Below are positions 28,069 to 37,389 of a DNA stretch of 60,113 nucleotides, one piece after another. Numbering within the stretch: the first letter of the stretch is position 1; the number at the start of each line of letters is the position of its first letter. Position numbers and translations under genes: made by a program. Below the pieces are notes generated by a model. The model did no database searches. It saw only the letters and a list, made by a program, of their open reading frames with translations, and was not told the origin of the DNA. This DNA is from Bacillus pinisoli (GTDB lineage Bacteria > Bacillota > Bacilli > Bacillales > SA4), in NCBI RefSeq assembly GCF_023036475.1, contig NZ_JAJQKI010000007.1:1-60113 (forward strand). The letters run 5' to 3'.

Positions 28069-28917
28069 GTGTTCACTACATTAAATGACTGCAAAATATA
28101 TTACGAAGTACATGGAAAAGAAGATGGGAAACCAATATTCTTTATTCATGGAGCACCAGGTTTAGGAGACTGCCGTGCTGACTTGAGTGCTTTTTCCTCA
28201 TTAGGAGATCAATATAAACTGATATTTCTAGATATGAGAGGTTCTGGAAGATCAGAGGATAAACCTCCTTATACTCACGAACAGTGGACATCAGATATTG
28301 ACGAGCTAAGAAAACTTTTAAAAGTTGATAAAATCATGATTCACGGGGGATCGTATGGAGGCTTTTTATCCCTTGAATACGTACTACGTTATCAAGAGCA
28401 TGTAACACATGTTTTATTAAGAGATACCGCTGCTAATCAAGGTTATCACCATTTATCCACTGAAACAGCATTAAAAGCTAATCTACCTGGAGTAACAGAA
28501 GATGTTTTAGAGCGTCTTTGGAAAGGCGAAACAGAATCCAATCAGGGTTTGAAAGACATTTTTGGAGCTCTACTTCCTCTATATACGGTTGAATATGAAC
28601 CTGACAAAATTCAAGAAAGAATCAATTCAATCTTCTACCACTATGAAACTCATAACTATGCCTTTAAAGTAAATCAGCCTAAATACGATGTAAAAGAAAA
28701 ATTAAAACAGATTAACGTGCCGGTACTCGTTTCGGTTGGTAGACATGATTGGGTGACACCAGTAGAATGCTCACAAGAAATAGCGGCAGAAATCCCAAAT
28801 TCTACACTAATTATCTATGAAAACAGCGGTCATTCTCCGCATGCTGAGGAGAATGAGTTGTATCTGACAAATGTCCGTCAATTTCTCAATGAAACATCTA
28901 AAGAGGAAGTGAATTGA
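28069..28917 (+). CDS. Alpha/beta hydrolase, prolyl-aminopeptidase-like (S33)
   Basis: 282 residues. Seen: oxyanion motif FIHGAPG, nucleophile elbow HGGSYGGFLS, acid in VGRHDWVTP and catalytic His in NSGHSPHAEE. The DMRGSGRSEDKPP segment is typical of proline iminopeptidases, which remove N-terminal Pro. Starts at GTG 28069 after AAAAGGAG. Coupled to the next gene through TGATG. With the importer upstream and a prolidase-like gene downstream it suggests use of proline-containing peptides (inference). Confidence 0.85.
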   Translation: MFTTLNDCKIYYEVHGKEDGKPIFFIHGAPGLGDCRADLSAFSSLGDQYKLIFLDMRGSGRSEDKPPYTHEQWTSDIDELRKLLKVDKIMIHGGSYGGFLSLEYVLRYQEHVTHVLLRDTAANQGYHHLSTETALKANLPGVTEDVLERLWKGETESNQGLKDIFGALLPLYTVEYEPDKIQERINSIFYHYETHNYAFKVNQPKYDVKEKLKQINVPVLVSVGRHDWVTPVECSQEIAAEIPNSTLIIYENSGHSPHAEENELYLTNVRQFLNETSKEEVN

Positions 28918-30356
28918 TGAGAACAGTTACCGAAATTGACAGATTTATTGAAGAGAACAGAGACCAATTTATCAAAATAAGTGATCAAATATGGTCAATT
29001 GCTGAGACTAGATTTGAAGAATATCAGTCTGCTGAACTTCTATGTCAAGCTCTAGAAGCTGAAGACTTCCAGGTTGAACGTGGTGTTGGAGGGATTGAGA
29101 CGGCCTTTATAGCAAGTTTCGGTAGTGGGAACCCAGTTGTTGGAATACTAGGAGAATATGATGCTCTTTCAGGTTTAAGTCAAAAGAAGCAAAGCTCCAA
29201 CAAAGAATCAATCTTGCAAAATGGTAATGGACACGGATGCGGTCATAATTTATTTGGTGCATCAGTATTTGCAGCGATTCTTGCAGTGAAGAAAATGATG
29301 ATTGAACAAAATCTTTATGGAACTATACGTTTTTATGGTTGCCCAGGAGAAGAGGGTGGTTCTGGAAAAACCTTCATGGTAAGAGAGGGACTGTTTGATG
29401 ACGTAGATGTCGCATTAACCTGGCATCCTGGCAATTTTACAGGAATGTTTACTTCTACTACACTTGCAAACTATCAAGTATATTTTAAGTTTTCCGGGAC
29501 CGCGTCACATGCTGCGAATTCACCACACTTAGGACGTAGTGCCTTAGATGCTGTGGAACTCATGAATGTAGGAGTAAATTACTTAAGGGAACATATTATC
29601 CCAGAAGCTAGGATCCATTATGCTATTGTCAACAGCGGAGGCTTATCTCCTAACGTTGTACAATCTGAAGCCGAGGTGCTTTACTTAATACGTGCTCCAC
29701 AACTGAACGAGGTGAATGCTATTTTCGAACGAGTTTCAAAAATAGCAAGAGGAGCAGCCATGATGACGGAAACAGAAGTTAACATGAAATTTGATAAAGC
29801 GTGCTCAAACTACATACCAAATCACACGATTGGGAAGCTCATGCAAGAAAATTTATCACTTTTCTCACAACCATCTTATGATGAGGCTGAAATGACGTTT
29901 GCTAATCAAATGATGGAGAAAATTACAGAGGATGACTTGCGAAGTACGATTTCAGAAGTAAGACGACTATACAGAACTGAGCTTCCTGAACAAATGAAGG
30001 ATGAATTATTTTTTCGTGAAGTGTTACCTTATTATGAATCTACTGAAATCATGTTTGGTTCAACCGATGTTGGAGATGTTAGTTGGATCACGCCTACTGC
30101 TCAGTTTTGGGGACCTTGCTTTATATTTGGTACACCTTTTCATTCATGGCAGCTTGTGTCACAAGGAGCCACTTCAATCGCACATAAAGGGATGCTTTAT
30201 TCAGGGAAAGTCTTAGCAAAAACAGCTCTTGATCTATTTTTACAACCACAAGTAATTGAGGATGCGAAGCATGAATTATTGGAGAAACGAGATGGAGTAC
30301 CTTACGTATCTCCAATTCCACTTGATGTAAAACCATCTCCATTAAATCAAAAATAA
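28917..30356 (+). CDS. M20 amidohydrolase, AbgB-like
   Basis: 479-residue zinc peptidase related to p-aminobenzoyl-glutamate hydrolase subunit B. Seen: LGEYDALSG, metal ligands in NGHGCGHNLFGAS, catalytic Glu in CPGEEGGSGK, and the insert SHAANSPHLGRSALDAVELM of the lid domain. No AbgA or AbgT partner is nearby; instead it sits among peptide genes, so an acyl-amino-acid or dipeptide substrate is more likely. The ATG overlaps the previous TGA by one base. Confidence 0.88.
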   Translation: MRTVTEIDRFIEENRDQFIKISDQIWSIAETRFEEYQSAELLCQALEAEDFQVERGVGGIETAFIASFGSGNPVVGILGEYDALSGLSQKKQSSNKESILQNGNGHGCGHNLFGASVFAAILAVKKMMIEQNLYGTIRFYGCPGEEGGSGKTFMVREGLFDDVDVALTWHPGNFTGMFTSTTLANYQVYFKFSGTASHAANSPHLGRSALDAVELMNVGVNYLREHIIPEARIHYAIVNSGGLSPNVVQSEAEVLYLIRAPQLNEVNAIFERVSKIARGAAMMTETEVNMKFDKACSNYIPNHTIGKLMQENLSLFSQPSYDEAEMTFANQMMEKITEDDLRSTISEVRRLYRTELPEQMKDELFFREVLPYYESTEIMFGSTDVGDVSWITPTAQFWGPCFIFGTPFHSWQLVSQGATSIAHKGMLYSGKVLAKTALDLFLQPQVIEDAKHELLEKRDGVPYVSPIPLDVKPSPLNQK

Positions 30357-30379
30357 TAATGATAGAGAGGAAGATTCAT

Positions 30380-31645
30380 ATGTCAGTTACAATTTTAAAA
30401 AACGGAATATTAATAGATGGAAATGGTGGAGAACCAATTGTTAATGCTGCAATAGCGTTTGAAGGTGAGAAAATTTTGTTTGTAGGCGGCGAGAAAGATC
30501 TTCCAAGTTTTGGAGGGAAAGTAGAGTTTATTGATGCAGAAGGTGGAACCATTTTACCAGGATTTATTGATACACATGTACATATGATGCTCGAATATGA
30601 ACCAGTGGAACAAAGACTATCAACACCTTTTTCTTATAATTTTTATAAAGCTATTGATTACATGAAAAATACAATTAATGCAGGTATTACCTCTGTTAGA
30701 GATTGTGGTGGTACGGATGCAGGAGTAAAGCAGGCTGTTGAAAAAGGTTTAATTGTTGGCCCGCGTATGCAGGTTAGCATCACGGCTTTAACAACCACTG
30801 GTGGCCACGGTGATTCATGGACAGCTTCAGGCCAAACGGTAAAACTATTACTGGATGAATATCCAGGGATGCCAAATGGAATTTGTGACGGCGTGGAGAG
30901 TGTCCGTAAAACAGTAAGAGAAGTTCTTCGTGCAGGTGCAGATGTGGTGAAGGTACATAGTACTGGAGGAGTATTAAGTCCAACTGATCATCCAGAGTTT
31001 ACTCAATTTTCAATCGAAGAACTAAAAGTAATGGTCGAAGAAGCACGTTTCCGTCGAGGTATTAAAGTTATGGCTCACGCCCAAGGGGCAGAAGGAATAA
31101 AAAATGCCATTAAAGCAGGAATTCACTCTATCGAACATGGTATTTACCTAGATGATGAATGTATAGAGCTTATGCTTGAAAATGGTACCTTTTTAGTGCC
31201 GACCCTATTAGCACCAGTCTCAGTGTTAGAACTTGCTGAAAAAGCAGGAATGCCAGAATGGGGAGTAAAAAAAGCGAGGGAAGCTATTGATGCACATAAA
31301 GAAAGTATGGCAAAAGCATATAGAGCAGGTGTCAAAATTGCAATGGGTACAGATGCAGGTGTTATGGCCCATGGCACAAATTTACGTGAACTTGCATTAA
31401 TGACTGAAATTGGAATGACTCCAATGGAAGCCATTGTTGCAACAACTAAAGTGGCTGCAGAATGTATGGGCTGGGAGGATAAAGTTGGTACGCTAGAAGA
31501 AGGAAAGCTTGCTGATATTGTAATTTGTAAGTCAAATCCACTAACAGATATCCGGTCGTTAGAGAATCAGGAGAATATAAGAGTGGTTATTCAAGGTGGG
31601 AAGGTATTAAAACAGTCACAAGCTGCTTTTCAAGCTACTGTGTAA
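30380..31645 (+). CDS. Amidohydrolase, Xaa-Pro dipeptidase/imidazolonepropionase-like
   Basis: 421 residues, metal-dependent TIM-barrel hydrolase. Seen: first metal pair in GFIDTHVHMML, bridging Lys in DVVKVHSTGG, His in MAHAQGAEG and IEHGIYLD, and catalytic Asp in GTDAGVMAHG. Related characterised proteins hydrolyse Xaa-Pro or Xaa-Arg/Lys dipeptides. GAGAGGAAG at 30364-30372 sets ATG 30380 rather than the upstream ATG 30359. It is the last gene of the three-gene peptidase unit. Confidence 0.87.
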   Translation: MSVTILKNGILIDGNGGEPIVNAAIAFEGEKILFVGGEKDLPSFGGKVEFIDAEGGTILPGFIDTHVHMMLEYEPVEQRLSTPFSYNFYKAIDYMKNTINAGITSVRDCGGTDAGVKQAVEKGLIVGPRMQVSITALTTTGGHGDSWTASGQTVKLLLDEYPGMPNGICDGVESVRKTVREVLRAGADVVKVHSTGGVLSPTDHPEFTQFSIEELKVMVEEARFRRGIKVMAHAQGAEGIKNAIKAGIHSIEHGIYLDDECIELMLENGTFLVPTLLAPVSVLELAEKAGMPEWGVKKAREAIDAHKESMAKAYRAGVKIAMGTDAGVMAHGTNLRELALMTEIGMTPMEAIVATTKVAAECMGWEDKVGTLEEGKLADIVICKSNPLTDIRSLENQENIRVVIQGGKVLKQSQAAFQATV

Positions 31646-31663
31646 GTAGTAATAGGGAGCATT

Positions 31664-31705
31664 ATGGAGGAGTGTTTTGTGATGACAAAACCTCTTCTTT
31701 TATTT
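31664..31705 (+). terminator. Terminator after the peptidase unit
   Basis: GAGGAGTGTTTTGT folds against ACAAAACCTCTTC (GATG loop, one bulge), followed by TTTTATTTG. Confidence 0.65.
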
Positions 31706-31798
31706 GTTAATAGAGTAGTTGATTACCTAGTAGAGTTGTAGAATAAATAATAGCCACATGAATATAAGATAGCTGATGACCAAAAGGGGGGAATAGGT

Positions 31799-32575
31799 TT
31801 GTTCGATTCACATATACATCTGGAACAATACGAAAACATCGAGCGACAAATTGATAGCTGGAAGCTAGCAGGTGTTAGCGGTTTGATAGCAGTGTCAACT
31901 GACCTCTCTTCTTCATATCGTACACTTAAACTACAATCTAAGTTTCCGGAATTTATTCATGCGGCTGTCGGCTTTCATCCAGAGCGCCGGCTTCCATCAA
32001 CAGTTGATATTGAAGAATGGAAGACTTTAGTAAGACTAGAGAGAAAACGTATTGTCGCTGTAGGAGAAGTAGGACTACCACATTATTCAATAAATCAACT
32101 TCCTCATTCATTAGATCATTATCTCGACTTTTTATCAGAGTGCTTGGAGGTCTCAACCCAATATAACTTACCAGTTGTTCTTCATGCGGTTCATGATAAG
32201 GCAAAATTAGCTTATGATTTACTTAGAGAACGTAAAGTAACTTCAGCACACTTTCACTGGTTAAAAGCACCTATACCTGTAGTGGAGCAAATTATAAATG
32301 CCGGTTATTTTATCTCTGTTACTCCAGAAGTGTGCTATAGGAGTCGTGATCAGAAATTAGCCACGAAAGTTCCTTTAAGTCAGTTGTTAATTGAAACTGA
32401 TGGACCGTGGAGTTTTAGTGAAAGATTTCTTACTCAACAAACTTCTCCGCTATTTTTAAGTGAAATTGTTGATGCATTATCTTGTCTTAGAGATCAACCT
32501 AAAGATATCTTAATTGAACAACTTAATCGTAATACCACTTCTTGTTATCAACTTGCAAAGAAAGCAAAAAAGTGA
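31799..32575 (+). CDS. TatD-family metal-dependent hydrolase
   Basis: 258 residues. Seen: N-terminal FDSHIHLEQY with the HxH pair, GFHPERR, GEVGLPHYS, HAVHDKAKLAY, AHFHWLKA and the terminal IETDGPWSF. All metal ligands of TatD DNases appear present. Starts at TTG 31799 behind AAAAGGGGGGAA. Family members act as 3'-5' exonucleases or on other phosphoesters; shorter relatives in Bacillus are uncharacterised. Convergent with the next gene across a shared terminator. Confidence 0.87.
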   Translation: MFDSHIHLEQYENIERQIDSWKLAGVSGLIAVSTDLSSSYRTLKLQSKFPEFIHAAVGFHPERRLPSTVDIEEWKTLVRLERKRIVAVGEVGLPHYSINQLPHSLDHYLDFLSECLEVSTQYNLPVVLHAVHDKAKLAYDLLRERKVTSAHFHWLKAPIPVVEQIINAGYFISVTPEVCYRSRDQKLATKVPLSQLLIETDGPWSFSERFLTQQTSPLFLSEIVDALSCLRDQPKDILIEQLNRNTTSCYQLAKKAKK

Positions 32576-32608
32576 CCCGCTATACAAAAGTTAGCAGGTC
32601 ACATTTTT
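32565..32608. terminator. Bidirectional terminator, tatD-like / APH-like
   Basis: AAAAGTGACC...GCT pairs with AGC...GGTCAC..TTTT; A-run on one side and T-run on the other. It overlaps the stop codons of both convergent genes. Confidence 0.8.
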
Positions 32609-33537
32609 AAATCGTTAACAACATTCTTAAGATTAACCTGTATCTTTTTTTCATGATATCTTTTGATGTTGTATTCTGATACGTGATATTTTCTCATAAA
32701 TACAAATAATTGTCTCAAGTCTAAGAAGTCTTGGAAATGCTCCATCATATAAGGGTCTAGCTTATTTTCTCTTTTATAACCTTTAATAAAGCTTTCTAAG
32801 AATTGGTAAGCAAACTGATTCCGGTTCTTTGGTGGTACCCCAAAGTTAAAAGTCTCGTTATAGACCGTTTTGGCAATATCATTAATAAACCAGCTATATT
32901 CTGCATCATCAAAGTCAATCACGGTAATGTTTGACTTGTCTAATAAGAAATTTTTGTGATGAAAATCTGAATGAATCAACCCATAAGTATCGGTCGTTTT
33001 TGGTAAATGGATTAATTTGCTTCTTACTCTTTCAAATTTATTTTTAATATAGGATGGAGCAGAGGAAAACATGGTTAGATGTTGATTCTCATGCCAATGT
33101 TTTCGGACGTTACAACTTAAGGGTTGATACTTTTTTGCTACCTGATGCATTCTCCCCATGGTTGAACCCCAGTTTTGGATAAGTTCTTCGGTTAGCTCAC
33201 TAGTCTGGATTTCTATCCCTCTTGCCTTCTCATAGGAAATAATAGAATAGTGAAAGTTATTCTCTACAAAATTCCCATGCTTGGATTGTATAGGAAGAGC
33301 TACACGCACATTATGTTTATGAAGATAATATAGCCACTCCACTTCAGCTTGTAATTCTTCTGTTGATCGGTGATGATGATGGATAATTTTTAGGATATAG
33401 TCCTTTTTAGACGAAGAGTATGAATATACAAAACTCTCATTACCATGCAAATTTTTTAAAGTCTCGGATTGAATACCATACAAGTCCAGGGCACTTGATA
33501 AAACATCTTGGTCTAATTCCTTTCTATTTTCCTTCAA
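32599..33537 (-). CDS. APH-type phosphotransferase (aminoglycoside/spore-coat kinase fold)
   Basis: Small-molecule kinase of the choline/aminoglycoside kinase fold. Seen: Lys in DYILKIIHHHH, catalytic loop IHSDFHHKNFLL and Mg-binding VIDFDDAEYS. Relatives include SrkA, CotS/YutH-type proteins and homoserine kinase II; the substrate is unclear. The frame opens at TTG 33570, without a ribosome site and overlapping the exporter gene; TTG 33537 has AAAGGT at 9 nt and is preferred. Encoded directly after an EamA exporter gene, so probably cotranscribed. Confidence 0.78.
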   Translation of the reverse strand: MKENRKELDQDVLSSALDLYGIQSETLKNLHGNESFVYSYSSSKKDYILKIIHHHHRSTEELQAEVEWLYYLHKHNVRVALPIQSKHGNFVENNFHYSIISYEKARGIEIQTSELTEELIQNWGSTMGRMHQVAKKYQPLSCNVRKHWHENQHLTMFSSAPSYIKNKFERVRSKLIHLPKTTDTYGLIHSDFHHKNFLLDKSNITVIDFDDAEYSWFINDIAKTVYNETFNFGVPPKNRNQFAYQFLESFIKGYKRENKLDPYMMEHFQDFLDLRQLFVFMRKYHVSEYNIKRYHEKKIQVNLKNVVNDLKM

Positions 33538-33559
33538 TTTATCAGTACCTTTCTTTCTG

Positions 33560-34489
33560 TCAGCTAGCAATGTGTTGAGGTTTTCTCTTACGTATAAACC
33601 ATTTCTTCGTATTGGTTCCTATATATACTCCTGACAATACAAAAGCTGCACCAACTCCATGGGCAAAAGTAAACTGTTCTCCTAAAAACAGTGTTGCCAT
33701 TATGACTGCAGATAAGGGCATAACATTAATAAAGATAGATGCCTTTGCTGCACCAACCTCTTTAATACCGTTATAGTACATGACAAATGAAATAACTGTC
33801 ACAAACACACTCATGTGGATGATGGCAATCCATGCATCAAGGCTTGCCATTTGAACATCCTGCCAAGACGTCTCCAAAATTGCAAAAGGGAACAGCATCA
33901 ATGTTCCAAATGCAACAGCATAAGTCGTAGAAACAATGGAGCTAAACTTTTTTAATACAATTTTTCCAATGACACTATAAAGTGCCCAGCTTATTACGGC
34001 ACCAATTAATACAAAATCAATTGGCTCAAACCCTATCTTAATAAGGGTAAGGAAGTGACCTTCCGTTATAATAATGGCTACACCGGTTAAGGCAATTAAC
34101 ATGCCAATTATGTTATTTTTGGTAATCTTCTCTTTTAAAAATAATCCTGATAATAAGACAATCAGAACTGGATTAGACGCAATAAAGATGGAGCTTTTAA
34201 TGACAGGGGCATGCTTACTTGCTAGGAAAAAGAAAATATTATAAAGAGCAATGCCTGTCAGTCCAAGGATCACAAACAATCCATAGTCCTTTAGTGAAGG
34301 TTTAATGGGATTCTTTTCCATCACCCACATCAGTGGAAACAGAAGAATAGTGGCACCGAAGAAACGTAAAAATGCAACCGTCGAAGGTTCAAAACTCTGT
34401 ACAGCAATTTTACCAGCGATAAACGCACTACCCCATGTTGCTGTGGCAACAATTAACATTACATATGTGAGCCATAGTTTTTTTTGCAT
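33560..34489 (-). CDS. EamA/DMT-superfamily exporter
   Basis: About 309 residues, ten hydrophobic segments in two EamA repeats, with TWGSAFIAGKIAVQSF in helix 1 and SWALYSVIGKIVLKKF opening repeat two. The family exports amino acids, nucleosides or metabolites. GAAGGT touches ATG 34495, so ATG 34489 with 6 nt spacing is the better start. Followed by the APH-type kinase gene. Confidence 0.88.
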   Translation of the reverse strand: MQKKLWLTYVMLIVATATWGSAFIAGKIAVQSFEPSTVAFLRFFGATILLFPLMWVMEKNPIKPSLKDYGLFVILGLTGIALYNIFFFLASKHAPVIKSSIFIASNPVLIVLLSGLFLKEKITKNNIIGMLIALTGVAIIITEGHFLTLIKIGFEPIDFVLIGAVISWALYSVIGKIVLKKFSSIVSTTYAVAFGTLMLFPFAILETSWQDVQMASLDAWIAIIHMSVFVTVISFVMYYNGIKEVGAAKASIFINVMPLSAVIMATLFLGEQFTFAHGVGAAFVLSGVYIGTNTKKWFIRKRKPQHIAS

Positions 34490-34781
34490 CTTCATACCTT
34501 CATTCTTTTAAAATTTTTGTTAGTTGTATTGTAACATTTTTTTCGACTTGCGAAATAATTGATTTTGATAAGGTAGTTCTTTCCTATTCTTGTTTAAAGG
34601 TTTGTGAATTGTATATAGATAACTTATAGTTAATGTAAGATCTAGATAGATTGCTAGTTTCCCTATTATTGTTGAGGATCACTGGCACAGATAAACAGAC
34701 TTAACTGTTTAAGCAATTTTTAGAGATTTGTAATTATACTGTTAAATCACCACGAAATAACTAGAATAGGAGTCTTAATAA

Positions 34782-35537
34782 ATGAAGTTAGTATCATGGA
34801 ATGTAAATGGTCTAAGAGCATGTGTAAAAAAGGGGTTTCTTGAGTACTTTCAAGAAATGGATGCGGATATTTTCTGTGTGCAAGAAACAAAGCTTCAAGA
34901 AGGTCAAATTGACCTAGAACTAAAGGGGTATTCTCAGTTCTGGAATTACGCGGAGAAAAAAGGGTATTCGGGAACTGCCATTTTTACAAAGATAGAACCG
35001 ATCTCTGTATCTTATGGAGTCGGAGAACATGAAGATGAATCAGAGGGGAGAATTATTACCCTCGAATATGAAAATTTTTACTTGGTAAACGTTTATACGC
35101 CTAACTCTCAAAGAGACTTGGCAAGGCTGCCTTTTAGACTCCAGTGGGAGGTAGAGCTACGAACATACTTACTAAAATTAGAACAAAATAAGCCTGTTAT
35201 ACTTTGCGGAGATTTGAATGTTGCGCATCAGGAGATTGATTTAAAGAACCATAAATCGAATAAAGGAAACTCAGGTTTTACAGAAGAAGAGCGGGGTGAA
35301 ATGACTAAACTGCTCGATTCAGGATTTATTGATTCATTTAGGCATTTGTACCCTGATCAAGCAGAGCGCTATACTTGGTGGTCATATATGAGTCAAGTTA
35401 GAGAAAAGAATATAGGATGGCGGATTGATTACTTCATTATCTCTAAAAAATTAAAGGAAAAGTTAAAACAATCATCGATCCATTCATCTATATTAGGAAG
35501 CGATCATTGTCCAGTTTGTATAGAAATAGATTTATAA
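34782..35537 (+). CDS. exoA: Exodeoxyribonuclease III (AP endonuclease)
   Basis: DNA repair enzyme cutting at abasic sites and degrading 3' ends. 251 residues. Seen: KLVSWNVNGLRA with the Asn, QETKLQEGQID with catalytic Glu, YTPNSQRDLARLPFR with the Tyr, CGDLNVAHQEIDL with Asp/Asn, and GSDHCPVCIEI with terminal Asp-His. Closely follows the ExoA type of Bacillus. The 290-bp upstream gap is AT-rich; AGGAG precedes ATG by 8 nt. Confidence 0.95.
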   Translation: MKLVSWNVNGLRACVKKGFLEYFQEMDADIFCVQETKLQEGQIDLELKGYSQFWNYAEKKGYSGTAIFTKIEPISVSYGVGEHEDESEGRIITLEYENFYLVNVYTPNSQRDLARLPFRLQWEVELRTYLLKLEQNKPVILCGDLNVAHQEIDLKNHKSNKGNSGFTEEERGEMTKLLDSGFIDSFRHLYPDQAERYTWWSYMSQVREKNIGWRIDYFIISKKLKEKLKQSSIHSSILGSDHCPVCIEIDL

Positions 35538-35628
35538 TTCTCTATCCGTAAAGATTGTGGCTTTGGGTGATAGCTAAAGATAGCGTATTATAGAGATAAT
35601 CTATTATTTTCAAGAAGAAGGAGTGATC

Positions 35629-35724
35629 ATGATGGCAGCTATTTTTTCAATACTTGGCGACTTTTTTAGTGCTATCTCAACTTCATTACTACGCAAAAAG
35701 GACAAAAATAAAGATAACAAATAA
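35629..35724 (+). CDS. 31-residue amphipathic peptide (PSM/hemolysin-like)
   Basis: A short gene with its own strong ribosome site (GAAGGAG, 5 nt before ATG) and its own terminator 28 nt after the stop. Peptide: MMAAIFSILGDFFSAISTSL then LRKKDKNKDNK. The first 20 residues can form a hydrophobic or amphipathic helix with spaced Ser/Asp, and the last 11 are highly cationic. This resembles phenol-soluble-modulin, delta-lysin or class II bacteriocin-like leaderless peptides, or a small membrane-binding regulator. No immunity or export gene adjoins it except an EamA exporter on the other strand. Function unknown. Confidence 0.65.
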   Translation: MMAAIFSILGDFFSAISTSLLRKKDKNKDNK

Positions 35725-35751
35725 CAGTAGTTTCAATTGAGTAAATGACAA

Positions 35752-35783
35752 AAAAAGCCGTTCTAATCGTACGGCTTTTTATC
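35752..35783. terminator. Terminator after the small peptide gene
   Basis: AAAAAGCCGT / ACGGCTTTTT with TCTAATCGT loop. It has A- and T-runs on both sides and can serve the convergent EamA gene too. Confidence 0.87.
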
Positions 35784-35849
35784 ATCTCGAAGATAATTTA
35801 TGTATGTTCAGACGTTTAATAATACTGGGTAGGGCATAACCATCGACGA

Positions 35850-36752
35850 TCAAGAATTAAATAATATAATTGTTATTACACCGCAGAAAACAGCCGATGC
35901 TGAATAAACGGTGTATCGAGTGATTGCTTCCTGATTCCTTAAGAGAATTTTGCTTAAAATAATGGTTAATAATGGTTCTACAGCAGCAATTGCAGCGACG
36001 TATGATACTTGGGTATATGTAATCCCAATAAAAAAAGATAAGATGGCAACACTTGTTAGCACACCTGAAAGATAATAATTATAATTTCTATTTTTATATT
36101 GATTTCTAATTGTTTTAACAACTGTGCCTTTCTTCCACTCAAATAAAAGAATGATGATTAAAGCAACGACAGAGCTAATAAACGCACCAAAAAATGGATC
36201 AGGCATTTCTTGCATGCCTGGCTTTCTTATAGCTTGACCTATTCCGAAGACAAATGCAGAAAGTAAAGCAAGAAAGTACCCTTTTTTATAATTAGAGCTC
36301 TTATGATTGGTTGGTAACCTTTCTTGTTTAAGTAAGTAATAACCTTGGATACCCAAGCCGAAAAGTACGAACAAAACTCCAATTAGTGGGTACAGATGGA
36401 GCACTTCTTGCAAGAAAATAACAGCGAATAGAATAGTAAATAAAGGCGCACTATTTTTTATGGCAGCTCCCCTAGAGGGTCCGATTTCCCGAAAGCTCTT
36501 AAACAGGGTAATTCTGCCTAAGAATGTTGTGAAAATTCCTGATAAACCAAAAAGGATTACACCATTAATTGAGATGGAGACTTGTGACACAAATAGGCGA
36601 TAGAATAAGGCGACCAATCCTAGAATTAGTACATTTAGAAATACAGTCATAAAAAAGCCGTTATCTTTTGAAGATGTTTCCATACCCCTTTTAATAAAAA
36701 TATTACTAAATGCAAAAGCGAATGCAGTAACAATGGCAAATATAATCCCCAT
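35850..36752 (-). CDS. EamA/DMT-superfamily transporter
   Basis: 300 residues, ten hydrophobic segments in two EamA repeats; start MGIIFAIVTAFAFAFSNIFI and second repeat KKGYFLALLSAFVFGIGQAI. AAAGGGGC lies 5 nt before ATG 36752. Only distantly like the exporter at 33.6 kb, so not a local duplication. Substrate unknown. Confidence 0.87.
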   Translation of the reverse strand: MGIIFAIVTAFAFAFSNIFIKRGMETSSKDNGFFMTVFLNVLILGLVALFYRLFVSQVSISINGVILFGLSGIFTTFLGRITLFKSFREIGPSRGAAIKNSAPLFTILFAVIFLQEVLHLYPLIGVLFVLFGLGIQGYYLLKQERLPTNHKSSNYKKGYFLALLSAFVFGIGQAIRKPGMQEMPDPFFGAFISSVVALIIILLFEWKKGTVVKTIRNQYKNRNYNYYLSGVLTSVAILSFFIGITYTQVSYVAAIAAVEPLLTIILSKILLRNQEAITRYTVYSASAVFCGVITIILFNS

Positions 36753-36953
36753 TCTTAAGCCCCTTTACTTTTGACTCTGTTCATAATCAATTATATCAGA
36801 CTATTTATTTTATGTTCTCTAACAAAAGAAAGGACCTTCCTAAACAAGTTTCTAGAATAGACGTGTTTATTAGGAAAGTAACTTTTTATCTTGAGAAGGG
36901 TAATAATGCTACTATATAAGTTGTAAAACAAACAGTAATTTAGAGGGAGGGGT

Positions 36954-37334
36954 ATGGTGGGTATTAAACTTGATATGGTAGGAATTGTTGTAAATGATAT
37001 GAAGATTTCTCTAGAATTTTATCGTACGCTTGGTTTTGATATTCCTTTACAAGCCGATTTGGAACAGCATGTGGAGATTGAGCAAGACGGTGTTCGCTTT
37101 GCGTTTGATACAGTGGAAATAGCAAAGATGGTTTATGGTGAGTTACTAACTCCTGTTGGACATCGTGTAGAACTAGCATTTAAATGTAATAATGCCGAGG
37201 AATTAAATAAGCTGTATAACAAGATCGTTGAAAATGGTTATGAGATACATAGAGAACCATGGGATGCTTTTTGGGGGCAGAGGTATGCAGTAATAGTAGA
37301 TCCAGATGGTAACTTAGTGAGTTTGTTTGCCTAA
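36954..37334 (+). CDS. VOC-superfamily (glyoxalase-like) protein
   Basis: 126 residues forming one pair of beta-alpha-beta-beta-beta units: LDMVGIVVNDMKISLEFYRTLGFDIP and VELAFKCNNAEELNKLYNKI ending in VIVDPDGNLVSLFA. Metal-ligand positions are only partly like glyoxalase I or fosfomycin-resistance enzymes, so it may be a binding protein. GAGGGAGGGG precedes ATG. Convergent with tnrA across a 19-bp hairpin. Confidence 0.83.
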   Translation: MVGIKLDMVGIVVNDMKISLEFYRTLGFDIPLQADLEQHVEIEQDGVRFAFDTVEIAKMVYGELLTPVGHRVELAFKCNNAEELNKLYNKIVENGYEIHREPWDAFWGQRYAVIVDPDGNLVSLFA

Positions 37335-37344
37335 GTACTAAGAT

Positions 37345-37389
37345 GAAAATAGCTTTGAGGACCTTGCTCTGGTCCTCAAAGCTATTTTC
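37345..37389. terminator. Bidirectional terminator, VOC / tnrA
   Basis: A perfect 19-bp stem (37345-37363 / 37371-37389) with a 7-nt loop TTGCTCT. Its right arm covers the last codons and stop of tnrA, so the tnrA C-terminal coding sequence is constrained by the hairpin. Confidence 0.9.

Noticed and set aside
36838..36885. Inverted repeat TTCCTAA...TTAGGAA upstream of the VOC gene
   Set aside because: Imperfect arms with a long loop and no T-run; could be an operator but nothing else supports it.
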